Assembly: GCF_049243985.1 (NCBI RefSeq)
Contig: NC_135379.1
Location: 20,358,001-20,422,000, forward strand
Direction of reading: 5' to 3'
DNA length: 64,000 bases
DNA from: Paroedura picta
Taxonomy: Eukaryota; Chordata; Lepidosauria; Squamata; Gekkonidae
The position numbers were made by a program, and so were the translations under genes. Positions 54,323-64,000 of the stretch are shown here, in pieces. Every line of letters begins with the position of its first letter. The first letter of the stretch is position 1. The notes under the pieces were generated by a model. That model was not told the DNA's origin, did not search any database, and saw nothing but the letters and a program-made list of their open reading frames with translations.

Positions 54323-57300
54323 ATGGCGGCGGCGGCGGCGCCTACCGGGGGTGGCGAAGGGGGCGAAGTCGGAGGCGTCTACCAGCATCATGCGCAGCGG
54401 GCGGTCTGCGCTTCGCGGGCCAAGTATCGCGAAGGGCGGAGACCTCGCGCTGTGAAGGTAAAGGGAGAGGAAGCGTTACGAGTGTTGCCTTCCTTTTTTT
54501 CCCCCTTCTTGGAGAGCAAAGACCAGCAGGAGCCTTACGGCAGGGGTAGTCAACCTGTGGTCCTCCAGATGTCCATGGACTACAATTCCCATGAGCCCCT
54601 GCCAGCACGCTGGCAGGGGCTCATGGGAATTGTAGTCCATGGACATCTGGAGGACCACAGGTTGACTACCCCTGCTTTACGTAACAAAAGCAGAGTCCAG
54701 TGGCACCTTTAAGACCAACAAGGGTTTATTCAAGGTGTGAGCTTCCGAGTGCAAGCACTCTTCCTCAGACTATGAACTGTCCATCATGGCAGTGGGAATA
54801 TATACGCAAAAGTTAACCCTGTTAAATTAGTAAACAGTGTCACAACATCCAAATGCAGCCATATGATATGGTTGACAGGCTGGAGAAGCTTTTTGTGAGT
54901 GTACATAAAGATGTGTAATGAGGCTTGGTGGCTCAGTATCAGAGCGTAGGACGCCGAGTACCAAAGACTGCTGGTGGGGAAGTTTTGCCTTTCAGTGGAT
55001 GGCGTGTTGCACTGTTAACCATTGGGACTTCCAGTTAGAACAATCAAGGGTAAGCAGGTGTAGTGGAAGACTTGCCCTTTGCTTGGTAATCTGGAGGTTG
55101 CTGCATGTCAGGTATAGTAAAATCAAGGAGAGAAATGCAGGTGTATCCAGGCAGGGAATATGCATACTTAAATGAAAATCCTAGATTCTTGTCTTGGAAT
55201 ATGGTCTAAATGCTGCTGTGCCATAAGAATCTAATCTGTTTACTTAGACTACATGGCCTGGATTATGAAAAGTGAGAACACTTTCTTTATTTCCTTGTAG
55301 TCAGCCAGGTTTTTAGACACCTGAGAAAACTCACATGGGAATGGGGGCTTTTATAAGCCCCAGTACAACCGGCTGAATTGTTTTGAGACTGAAACATATC
55401 TAACAAGACCAGTTAACCTGGTTCTTGTGAAAATCCCAGATTTGCTGCCACCTTGCTTCCTGCTGAGGTAACTTCTACAAAGAATTAATTGCATTGACCA
55501 GCACAAGGTTGCTGTACTTGGCCATATATAATTGACATGTTCAGTAGTGGTATTTGGGCACAGATGGCATTTGTGCTTTAACATCTAAATAATTACATTA
55601 AGCAAATTTGTACGAGTTGTTTTATGCTACAGTTGTTTATACCATGTCTATATAAACTGGTTTCAAGTGGTATAACATTGAATGAGAACCTTTTAACAAC
55701 CAAGTAGTAAATACTTACTGTTACAAAATAAACATTTTTTTCCAGGTGTATACTATCAACTTAGAGTCTCGATACCTGTTGATTCAAGGTGTCCCAGCCT
55801 TGGGTGTAATGAAGGAATTAGTTGAGCTGTTTGCATTATATGGCACCATCGAAGAATATAATCCATTAGATGATTACCCATCAGAAGAATTTACAGAAGT
55901 TTATTTGATCAAGTTTCAAAAGATACAGAGTGCAAGGTATTCATTATGTCACCTATGCTGACTTATTTGCATTTTTCTCCCATTCCTTAATGGTTTAATG
56001 TTGAACTATTAAAATTCTAATTATTTGTTCTATATGATGTGATTTTCTTAATGTTATAACTGAAGTAGATATGCATGAAAAGAAACTGTAGGAAATATTT
56101 AATGTGGTATCTGCAGCAAATTTGGTTATTGTAACTTTTTCTTTGCTAGGGTAGCTAAGAGAAAATTAGATGAGCGGAGTTTCTTTGGTAGCTTGCTGCA
56201 CGTGTGTTATGCCCCAGAATTTGAGACTGTACAGGAGACCAGAGAAAAACTACAAGATCGACGGAAGTATATAGCAAAAGTAACGAATTGCAAAGGTTGG
56301 TAATTTTAAAAATATATACATTTTTAAAAATAAGGTTCATTGTAAGTAGTTTGTTACTTAATTTCCTTCCACATTATGTTCTGCAATGTGATGGACTGCA
56401 AGGATAAAATAGGATCAAAAACCATTACCAGTGCCAGAGATTCCTGAGATGGCTGTTAGATTTGTTTTTGTAAGAAAAGAATATGTAAAGATATGTGTAA
56501 AAGGAAGGAAATCCCATTTGTCTGTTTCCCCTTCCCTCTAGTTTTCGCTTGGCTTTCCTTGTTTGCCTACTATCATATTTTTATGGCCACCTTTGTTTTT
56601 TTATGGTAACCTGAAATACTGCCTGAACTTTGCTAGGATTTTTGTGTGTGTGTGTGTGTGTGATGGTCTATGCATGGTCAGATGCTACTCATACTATATT
56701 TGAAATGTTTTAATATCCCGTTCTTCTTATTTATTTTACAACCCTGAAGCACCCATAGGTTTGCAGAACCCTAAATTGTTGCAGTGGTTGTATGGACCAG
56801 TCCTATTAGGCTATTAACCATGACGGATTTCTAAATTTAAAAAATCAGGAAGGGAGAAATATGGTCTGTAGATAGAATAAAGATTTCCTTATCCGTGGGG
56901 AACACTCCAGTTAAGAAATGGTAAGGAAATAATCTTCCCTTCCGTGTAGCTGTGCAATAGTATTGAGCAACACCCTTTCTGCTGTCCCCCACATCTCACC
57001 CCCTCTCAGTGCTGTATGGGAGAATTCAAGGAAGAGGTTTGGGGAATGAACACATCATGGCACACATTCCTCCAGCTCTGATGTCATCCTTTAGATTTGG
57101 ATAATTTGGGACTCTGCCTCCATTTAAAAAGCCTTTGGGATGGTATACAGCGATAGGATCAGAGGCCATACTTTTGCTGTGATCCAAATTAATGGGTTAG
57201 TCTCTGCTAGGTCTCCAGTAGTTTCAAAGTGGGCAAAGAACATCAAATGTAAGAATAAGAAAATTGATTTTGGAATACCACTAAGGCCAGTCTTAAAGAC

Positions 57301-59683
57301 TATTTTAATGTAATGTGGTTAGGAGTGCAGACTTCTAATCTGGCATGCCGAGTTCGATTCTGCACTTCCCCACATGCAGCCAGCTGGGTGACCTTGGGCT
57401 CGCCACTGCACTGATAAAGCTGTTCTGACTGAGCAGTGATATCAGGGCTCTCTCAGCCTCACCAACCTCACAGGGTGTCTGTTGTGGGGAGAGGAAAGGG
57501 AAGGCGACTATAAGCCGCTTTGAGCGTCCTTCAGGTAGTGGCATATAAGAACCAACTCTTCTTCTTCTAATCTGTCTGTACAATATAAGATTCTTGGTTA
57601 AAATTAGGTGTACTAAATGTTTATACTACTGTTTTTAAGATCAGTTACAAGTGAAGAAACAGAATCTGAATACACGGTTTCAAACAAGTTTTCAGCCAGA
57701 TGCGCCTGGATTTCATGTATCCGAACGACCTACTAATAACTGGAATCTACCTGCACATATCTGTGATTCTGGGCAGTCAGCCTGTTTTAAATTGCCACTG
57801 AACAATGCCGCCTCTGCTTCAGAAGAGTGCTGTCAGAATACATTGCCAGCACCTCAGTATGCTAGTGATTGTTCAGAAACATCTGAGTACTGTAGTCAGA
57901 GGACACTGATGCCTCAGAGTGTGCAACAGGGAATACAGAGCAGAGCAGCTCACTGCACCTTCCAACAAAGATTTGCCTCTGATAGTGGACTCAGCAGATT
58001 TATGCCTCGAACAACTCAGCTACAGGAACGAAAAAGACGACGAGATGAAGGCAACAAATTTGCCCTTATTGGAAAAGACACTGATAATACAGAAATAATG
58101 ATTGGTCCAAGGCTACCAGAACCACCTAAACTTGATATGGATGATGAATCACTGAACACCTCTGCAAGCTTAATTAGGAATAAACTTAAGGAGGTATGTT
58201 ATGTGGTACTCTCCTTCATTGTCTTCAAAATATGTTGACAGATAATTGTTGGATGAGATAAAACTGATTTTTCAGGAGTGATAAAACAGCACTTTCATGG
58301 AGGGAAAGTGATGCAGTAGCATGCATACATTCCTGTTTTGTAGTCTTATGTTTAATATTGTAAAATACCAGATCTCTCTAAAACCGATCATTAGATTTCT
58401 AGTTTAGTGTTTATTACTTAGGCTGAAGATTCACTAAGCAGTAATCAGAAATGAGTATTTACAATTAAGTGCAAACTCCTTTGAGTGATTAATAGTAGCC
58501 TCTCCAAAAACAGAAAATTGAAATTATTCCTTTGAGCCTAAGTGTAAACTAATGTGTATATTGTAGAATACTTGCCCCATTACTCATGTGTACATTTGTT
58601 TGGAAGCAATTCCTCTTGATTTTGGTGGAAGTGAATTTGTACAGAAATGAGTTGTGGACTGCAGTACATAGAGCCTCTACATCATGTTAGAAACAGATTC
58701 CTTGGTACAAAATGTACATAGCACTAGTGATTAAACAGTGTTTAGTTGTGTGCATTGCAGATACTTTATCATGCAGATGCTGTACATTATATAATAATTA
58801 TTTAAAAGTCTACTTTAAGTATAGAAATGTATCCTATGAAGTAAGCTTTCAGATTACTCCCTCTGTATAGAAAGTATAAATGCCTTGCCATTTTCTGTCC
58901 ATATTAGTTATTGCCTCTTAGCCAAATCCACCTCAGTGAGGGCCCCTCCATGGTATCAGGTGTCAATTTCCCTACTTGATGTTGCCACTTAATGCTTTGT
59001 AGTTCCAAGCTAGCTAGGAAGCAAATTAAACTTGAAGATATGTAGTAGCACTGTAGTTAAAGAGAAGGGATGGTGATCAGAAGATAAAATGAATGTGTGT
59101 ATGATTTGCTGGCAAGTTGCTTAGAGCAGTGGTCCCCAACCTTTTTATCACCAGGGACCGGTCAACGCTTGACAATTTTACTGAGGCCCAGGGGGTGGGG
59201 TAGTCTTTTGCCGAGGGACGTCGCTGCCACCTGAGCCCCTGCTCCACTTGCTTTCCCACCGGCGCCCCTGACTTCCCGCTGAGGGGCACTGCCAGCAGCA
59301 GCTGCGCAGTGCCACGCCGAGGGGGAGCCCCAGCCATGGTGGCCGCTGGAGAGCACCAATGGTGAGCAGGCAGCAGAATGGCAGGGAAGCCCCCGAGGCA
59401 GCAGCTCGGGAGGAGGACAAGGAGGAGCCGAGGCCCGGTACCGATTGATCCACGGAGAATGTATTGAGGCAGGCTGTCTCCGCATGGTCCATTTTTTCCA
59501 ATTATTTGATCACCATTAGTCTGAAAGATCTACAATAGTGGAATGAAAGTGTCCAACAATACTAAGATAAGACTTCTCTTTTCAAACTAGGTTACGCTTC
59601 CTGTTCAAGTTTCAGAACACTCTGGGGAAATTTCATTGAATAGTCCAACAAAGCCAACTGTGAAACAAAGACGACGAATATAA
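54323..59683 (+). CDS. RBM48: RNA-binding motif protein 48 (5 coding exons)
   Basis: Exons: 54323-54457, 55746-55936, 56150-56295, 57640-58193, 59591-59683. Introns are GT-AG and phases agree: 372 aa against 367 in human. The N-terminus is Ala/Gly-rich, then HHAQRAVCASRAKYREGRRP. An RRM-like domain spans about 46-125 (VYTINLESRYLLIQGVPALG onward; HVCYAPEFETV). The middle of exon 4 is poorly conserved. The C-terminus has RFMPRTTQLQERKRRRDE, EIMIGPRLPEPPKLDM and the basic end KQRRRI. Known role: nuclear partner of ARMC7 in the U12-type (minor) spliceosome, needed for removal of minor introns. Intron 1 carries a perfect palindromic MITE, intron 3 a SINE and intron 4 an hAT element. A candidate ATTAAA polyadenylation signal is at 60126. 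Confidence 0.97.
54541..54674. mobile_element. Palindromic hAT-like MITE, copy 8 (perfect palindrome)
   Basis: 134 bp: two 66-bp arms that are exact reverse complements around a 2-bp centre (AC). Termini CAGGGGTAGTCAACC and GGTTGACTACCCCTG. Flanks CCTTACGG and CTTTACGT are a 6/8 target duplication. Starts 83 bp after the exon 1 donor of RBM48. Probably the youngest copy here. Confidence 0.95.
54686..54775 (-). repeat. Unclassified squamate dispersed repeat, copy D
   Basis: Contains AGTCCAGTGGCACCTTTAAG, ACCAACAAGGGTTTATTCAA and GCACTCTTCCTCAGAC, same theme as the copies near 22040-22862. Strand label arbitrary. Confidence 0.5.
56643..56663. repeat. (GT)n microsatellite
   Basis: About ten GT units in RBM48 intron 3. 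Confidence 0.9.
57312..57571 (+). mobile_element. tRNA-derived SINE with CTT tail, near full length
   Basis: Head TGGTTAGGAGTGCAGACTTC, B-box region GAGTTCGATTCTGC, body GCCAGCTGGGTGACCTTGGG, tail TAAGAACCAACTCTTCTTCT. It ends about 70 bp before RBM48 exon 4. Confidence 0.9.
59127..59460. mobile_element. hAT-like element (CAGTGGTCCCCAACC family), right end lost
   Basis: Left terminus CAGTGGTCCCCAACC, then TTTTTATCACCAGGGACCGG. The body is GC-rich and ends near GCCCGGTACCGATTGATCCA without a clear right terminus. Open frames on its minus strand are artefacts. RBM48 intron 4. Confidence 0.7.
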
Positions 59684-60974
59684 ATACGACTAGTTGCATC
59701 TCCTGTATACTTAAAATATATTGTTTTGACAGTACGCAAATGCAATACAGATTTTGCAACATTAAAATTCTTTTTGTATTTTATTTGCCTATTCATTATG
59801 CTGCATTCTGTTGCGAAATTTGTTGTCTCATTATTTTTGAAGTGTTTACAAATGACTGACTTCACAGGGGAACAGGAATATCTAAACATTTCTCAGTATT
59901 TCTTACCTTGCATAAAGAAGTTTCCTAAGACCAAGGCATTTTAAATTTTGGTAGGCAACATATGACTTGCCTTCCTGACTTAAATGATAGTAGTGTCCTT
60001 TCCATAATCATTTACATATTGTATTTTGCACAGCTACAAATCTGAAGAATCTTGAAATGCTTGTGTTTCAAATGCCATCCCACACTGTAAAAGAAAACAT
60101 TATGTTTGAACATATCTGTTGTGTAATTAAAGAAGCTTAGTCTTCTGTAGTACATTATGCAAGTTTGAAGTCAGAAGAATACATACTATCTTTCCCCTTT
60201 TCTACCCCTCTTTATTTTGATTGAGATCCAGGAATCTACTTTTGCCTACAAGGACTTCCAGTTGGACTTAATAGGTCATCCCCCAACCTTTACATTACAA
60301 CCTGGTTTGAGAATTCCATCAGTTCCCCAAACTGTTAGCTGTATGATACTTCAGAGGGGACATTTGTATGTCCCCCTAGGGCAGGGGTAGTCAAACCGCA
60401 GCCCTCCAAACCGCAGCATTCGCTGGCAGGGGCTCATGGGAATTGTAGTCCATGGACATCTGGAGGGCCACAGTTTGACTACCCCTCCCCTAGGGCATGC
60501 AGCCCTAGTTGTGCTGTACTTTTGGATACTAATTTGTCATTTTATACCTTCTGTTGTATTCTGATGTATAGTTCTCTGGCGTCTCATCACTAAATGACAT
60601 ACCAATGGAATCCAAATAGAGAGATTGCAGCATTTTTAAATGTACAACATTTTGCAGAAGTGGGCTTGATGCCACTGCTATATATAAGGATTTATTTAGG
60701 CTAGCAAAAGCCCACTTAATTAAAAGTGGACAATTTTTATTTCAGTGCAATATACTTTCTTAATAATGTGATTGGAAATGCTATGAGCAAGTACATCTTA
60801 ACATATTGAGCAAATGCTGAAGTTCTACATAGATTAATAATTCCCATGTAATCCAGTGAGGCTTACAGCTGAGTAAACATGCATAGGATTTTACTGCATT
60901 GCCATATTTTATTAGAGCTGATATATCCTGGTTTACTATGCAGTTCTGTGTACTGATACAGATTGCATATATAC
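59684..60974. other. RBM48 3' UTR and convergent gap to the calaxin-like gene
   Basis: AT-rich; candidate + strand ATTAAA at 60126. One palindromic MITE at 60382. I looked for a further 3' exon of the calaxin-like gene on the minus strand and did not find a clear one. Confidence 0.55.
60382..60487. mobile_element. Palindromic hAT-like MITE, copy 9
   Basis: Left terminus CAGGGGTAGTCAAACCG; right side CCACAGTTTGACTACCCCTC. The left arm is shortened, so only a partial hairpin can form. A perfect 8-bp target duplication CCCTAGGG lies at 60374-60381 and 60488-60495. Confidence 0.9.
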
Positions 60975-61686
60975 CTTCATGTCAGGCAAACATGGCCCAA
61001 ATGCTTCTAAAAGGAGATTTTCTTCTCTTACAGCTCTTTCAAAATCCGCATAAGACAGTTTGCCATCGTGGTCATAATCCTACAAAAGGAGAGTAGGCAT
61101 TCTTATCCATTTTAGTTGCTACCATCAGTGTGCTAGTATAACTGAATAATTAAATATTTGTTTAGGATATTGTTTTTTTCCCATACTAGCTGTGGAATTG
61201 TTAATCCATTATGATGCATCTCCAAAACCAAACTTAAAACGGTTCACACAAAACATTACATCCCTGCTGTATTGGACTCATGATTTTCCTTGTCCTTTAA
61301 AAGTATTCTTGATCTGTCATTCTAATTATGCTATTGCCTATTAGTACAATTAGAAATTATCTTAATTATATTTTTAGTTATTCTTGGAGTGAGAGCTTTA
61401 TTTTCCTATATAAAAACAAATTTGTAGATTTGTGTATAATTGTACATAAATCTTCCAATTTGAAGTTAAGATTAGATATGAGCAAAGAATATCGTATACA
61501 TCTGAGAAACGTCTCTTGAAATTATGTTGCTTACCATTTTCTTCAAAGTTATTTCTACTAAATCTTTAATTCCTTCATCTGGATCTTCTTCTGATGGTTG
61601 TTTCAGAAGACTGTTCTTCAGCATATGAAACATTTCCTCCCGTGAAATGTATCCATCGCCGTTCAGGTCATAGACATCAAAACAGT
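60975..61686 (-). CDS. CLXN: Calaxin (EF-hand calcium-binding protein 1)-like, two exons, partial
   Basis: Exons on the minus strand: 61535-61686 (starts in phase, 2 nt then 50 codons) and 60975-61079 (35 codons). The first reads [20 protein letters not shown], with EF loop [12 protein letters not shown], followed by [20 protein letters not shown]. The second has EF loop [12 protein letters not shown] and [14 protein letters not shown]. Both match calaxin closely (recalled). Calaxin is a Ca2+-sensor of outer-arm dynein in motile cilia and sperm flagella. Upstream exons (first EF-hand and N-terminus) must lie right of 64000. After LPDMK either a GTATAT donor leads to a last exon not found here, or the exon reads on 13 codons to a stop (60936-60938). 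Whether this is EFCAB1/CLXN itself or a paralogue cannot be decided. Confidence 0.88.
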
Positions 61687-62554
61687 CTTTGGAAAGCATA
61701 ACTTATTTAATGTTATGAACAAGCACTTTTCAGATAATCAAGTACTACATAGAATAGATGTTGCTCAATTATGTATAAAAGAAACAAAGTATGCCACATG
61801 ATAATATACCTACGAGCATTTTCTGGGGCTTTAAGTTACTGTATAATCATAATTCAAGTGTGTATTTTTCTATATGATTTGACTAATCTGTATTCACGTG
61901 CACCTTTTTTCTCTCAGTGAGAACTCTGCTTGGTGTTCATTGTTGTGGAACCAGCCATCTCCCATTTAAAAGATGTGTCTCCACAAACAGAACCCTACAA
62001 CTGTTCACCCAAAACAATACATCCCTGGGAATAAATATTTAAGGGGACACTTCAAAAGAGATACACTTCCTCAGTAAAGAAAAGCAATGGATCCTGAACT
62101 TAGTCTGGAGAAATACACATTAGATGCTTGTTAAGGAAAAGAAACAAGGAATATTTACTGATTGCATTGAACTTTTTCTGATTCTTATCTAAAGGCATGT
62201 ATCTGTACCTCTCTTCACGTCTATGGATGTAGTAGACAGCTGAAGCCACTGCCTGACACCCGGGGTTAAATGGATGAGATTTGACAATTCCAGGTTGTCT
62301 AGAAATGTCATCCACAGCCCCAAGCAATCTATCATTTTGAATGGGAATGTTTTGTTGATTGACATAAAAATAAAAGTGCACAAAGTTCTTGTTGCTTGGG
62401 ACAACTTAACATTACACCATGATATGGTGGAGGGTGAATTCATTTCTTCTGTATCGGCTCCAATGTTTAATTAAGTGGAGTTTTTTAAAGCAGTAATGGA
62501 GTACAAGAAATTGGAGAGAAGTGAGGCTATAGTTAGAGATTATCTTTTTGTTTA
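61687..62554. other. Intronic/intergenic stretch with one unexplained open frame
   Basis: Presumed intron of the calaxin-like gene. It contains an open frame on the minus strand (62100-62381; VNQQNIPIQNDRLLGAVDDI, then HPFNPGCQAVASAVYYIHRR) that I do not recognise. No confident exon or repeat was identified. Confidence 0.4.
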
Positions 62555-62676
62555 TCTTCACACCGCCCGTGGCGCCGCGGGCGCCACGGACTAAATAAAA
62601 CAGTAAGCCCTTGGAAGGCGGGCTGTGTCCGGGATGAGGAAGGGTGCCGATTGGCCCCTTCCTCATGACAGACTAT

Positions 62677-62725
62677 CGGAGGGACCAATCGGCAGGCGCG
62701 AAGCGCCTGCCGATTGGTCCCTCCG
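62677..62725. repeat. 23-bp perfect-stem hairpin with GAA triloop
   Basis: Left arm CGGAGGGACCAATCGGCAGG plus CGC, triloop GAA (62700-62702), then the exact reverse complement. The cap is GCGAAGC (62698-62704). Confidence 0.95.
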
Positions 62726-62735
62726 ATTCCTTGCC

Positions 62736-62778
62736 GGAGCAACTGCGAGCCGCGCGTAGCGCAGCTCGCAGTTGCTCC
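62736..62778. repeat. 20-bp hairpin with GTA triloop
   Basis: Left arm GGAGCAACTGCGAGCCGCGC, triloop GTA (62756-62758), right arm complementary except for one mismatch. Directly follows the 62677 hairpin. Confidence 0.93.
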
Positions 62779-62808
62779 AAGCCCGCCGGCCTCTAAGAAC
62801 CTCTAAGC

Positions 62809-62955
62809 CAGTGGTCCCCAACCTTTATTAGGCTGGGGACCGGCAGGGCATCGGGCCGCGCCCGTGGGGGCTGCCCCCGCGGGGGCCACGCCCACGCATC
62901 GGGCCGCGCGGCCTCTCGCCGATTCAAGCCGCCACCCAGGGAGCCCCCGGCCTCT
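62809..62955. mobile_element. hAT-like element inside Helitron 2
   Basis: Left terminus CAGTGGTCCCCAACC, then TTTATTAGGCTGGGGACCGG and a GC-rich body. No clear right terminus. Whether it inserted into the Helitron or was captured by it is unclear. Confidence 0.55.
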
Positions 62956-63004
62956 AAAAACGCATCGCCGGCACAAGAAGATGGCCGCCGGCAAGAAGAC
63001 CGCA

Positions 63005-63100
63005 CCAGGGAGCCGCCCGCCGAAGGAGCTGCCCGCCGCAAAGGAGCTGCCCGCCGAGAAGGAGCCACCCAAGGAGCTGCCCGCCGCGAAGTAGCTGCCC
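63005..63100. repeat. Short tandem repeats (GGAGCTGCCCGCCG units)
   Basis: GAGCTGCCCGCCG-type units recur at least four times. The resulting Lys/Pro/Glu/Ala-rich open frame is a by-product of repetition and not a supported gene. Confidence 0.7.
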
Positions 63101-63284
63101 GACGTCGCTACAGCCCTCTCACCGGTAAGCTACCTTTCCTCACCCTGCCCTCGCCAGTCCCTCGCTCTCCCCCCCCCTGCTAGGGCCCATTGTATTTGGA
63201 ATACAATGGGCTTTTTTACTAGTATAACATAATACTGTCATAGTTTTAATAACATGCAAAACAAGAGTTGAGGATCATGTTTAT

Positions 63285-63365
63285 AATAATAATGTATTAC
63301 ATTTCTATACTGCCCTTCCATCATGGCTCAGGGTGGTTTACATACAATTAAAATTAACAATAGAT
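63285..63365 (-). repeat. L2-like element tail relic
   Basis: ATTTCTATACTGCCCTTCCA and TGGCTCAGGGTGGTTTACAT, the reversed tail also present at 32975 and 43706. Confidence 0.55.
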
Positions 63366-63569
63366 TAAAGTCAACATAGAAGATAGGTCATTAAATGACA
63401 AATTCCCAAAGAATGAAAAATTACTCTGCCTAGAGCCAAAGATTTGTCAAGGCCTGACTAAAAGTAAATAAATTAAAACTGAACTCTAGCTAGATAAAGT
63501 TACCTTAATTCAGCCAATTGGCCACATGGATTTATGCCACAGTAACACTGATACTGGATTACTGTAATG

Positions 63570-63852
63570 CAGTGGTCCCCAACCTTTTTATCACCGGGGA
63601 CCACCCAACGCCTTTTACTGAGGCCCGGTGTGTGGGGGGGTAGTTTACTCCTCTACTCTCAACCACTGCCCTAGCGCTCTCTGATCGCTATGGTAATGTT
63701 TAAACATCCCTTCAAAATAAGATACAGACATGCCACAACAATGAAGTGTGTTGTAAAGGGCTGGGGGGGGGGGGGGAGAAGGCGTCCTTCGGGGCCCACC
63801 TCCAATTAGTCAAAGGACCATATGTGGTCCGCCCACAGGTTGGGGATCGCTA
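63570..63852. mobile_element. hAT-like non-autonomous element, complete
   Basis: Left terminus CAGTGGTCCCCAACC; right terminus GGTTGGGGATCGCTA (expected GGTTGGGGACCACTG). A perfect 8-bp target duplication CTGTAATG lies at 63562-63569 and 63853-63860. 283 bp, no transposase, with a poly-G tract near 63765. Confidence 0.9.
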
Positions 63853-64000
63853 CTGTAATGCACTCTGTCTGGATCTGCCCCTTGGAGATAACTCAGAGAC
63901 TCCAATTGGTACACAATGATGTGGCTTGGTTGTTATCGGAAACTAACCAGAGCATGTATATGACATCCATTCTGCAGTCACTTTACTGGCTTCAATTCAA

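Larger units (their letters stand above)
62555..63222 (+). mobile_element. Non-autonomous Helitron 2
   Basis: Starts TC (TCTTCACACCGCCCGTGGC) after an A and ends CTAG before a T. A 12-bp stem hairpin with loop TGG (GCCCATTGTATT/AATACAATGGGC, 63185-63211) precedes the end by a few bases. The 5' end matches Helitron 1 over about 35 bp. Inside are two long hairpins (62677-62725, 62736-62778), a nested hAT-like terminus at 62809 and short tandem repeats around 63005-63095. No Rep/helicase gene. Confidence 0.85.

Noticed and set aside
62864-63094. Lys/Pro/Glu-rich open frame
   Set aside because: Arises from short tandem repeats in Helitron 2; no splice or conservation evidence.

Overview
The window is vertebrate nuclear DNA, almost certainly from a squamate reptile (lizard). 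Evidence is the gene content (spliced vertebrate genes with GT-AG introns and CpG-rich promoters) together with the interspersed repeats: a Sauria-type SINE ending in ACCTTT repeats, another tRNA-headed SINE with a CTT-rich tail, CR1, L2-like and BovB LINE pieces, hAT-like MITEs and Helitrons. The species cannot be named from sequence alone. No prokaryotic gene, CRISPR array, tRNA or rRNA gene, or retrovirus-like element was recognised.

Layout. 1-2894: no gene seen. 3335-9486 (+): GATAD1, 5 coding exons, 262 aa, starting in a CpG-rich block. 12058-30445 (-): a complete 14-exon gene for a PLP-dependent enzyme of the ACC-synthase-like (ACCS) family, 483 aa, convergent with GATAD1. 32809-53985 (-): PEX1, all 24 coding exons, 1277 aa, with two AAA modules. 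54323-59683 (+): RBM48, 5 coding exons, 372 aa, head-to-head with PEX1 across a 337-bp bidirectional promoter that holds four CCAAT boxes. 60975-61686 (-): two exons of a calaxin (EFCAB1/CLXN)-like EF-hand gene whose 5' part lies beyond the right edge.

GATAD1, PEX1 and RBM48 are in the order I recall from human 7q21. The ACCS-like gene between GATAD1 and PEX1, and the calaxin-like gene beside RBM48, are not in that human interval as I know it, so the window shows either retained ancestral synteny or lineage rearrangement. The genes do not form one pathway: GATAD1 is a chromatin reader, PEX1 a peroxisomal receptor-export ATPase, RBM48 a minor-spliceosome factor, and calaxin a ciliary dynein regulator.

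Mobile DNA. At least nine copies or relics of one almost fully palindromic MITE (about 80-138 bp) lie in 64 kb. Several have 8-bp target duplications, which points to hAT. Two non-autonomous Helitrons (5920-7122 and 62555-63222) share ends, insert between A and T, and are packed with hairpins capped by GNA triloops. The first also holds a two-step higher-order minisatellite (102/88 bp alternating) followed by a 91-bp array. The best leads for something undescribed are the hairpin-rich Helitron family, the apparent arm-to-arm homogenisation in the palindromic MITEs, and the ACCS-like gene at this locus.
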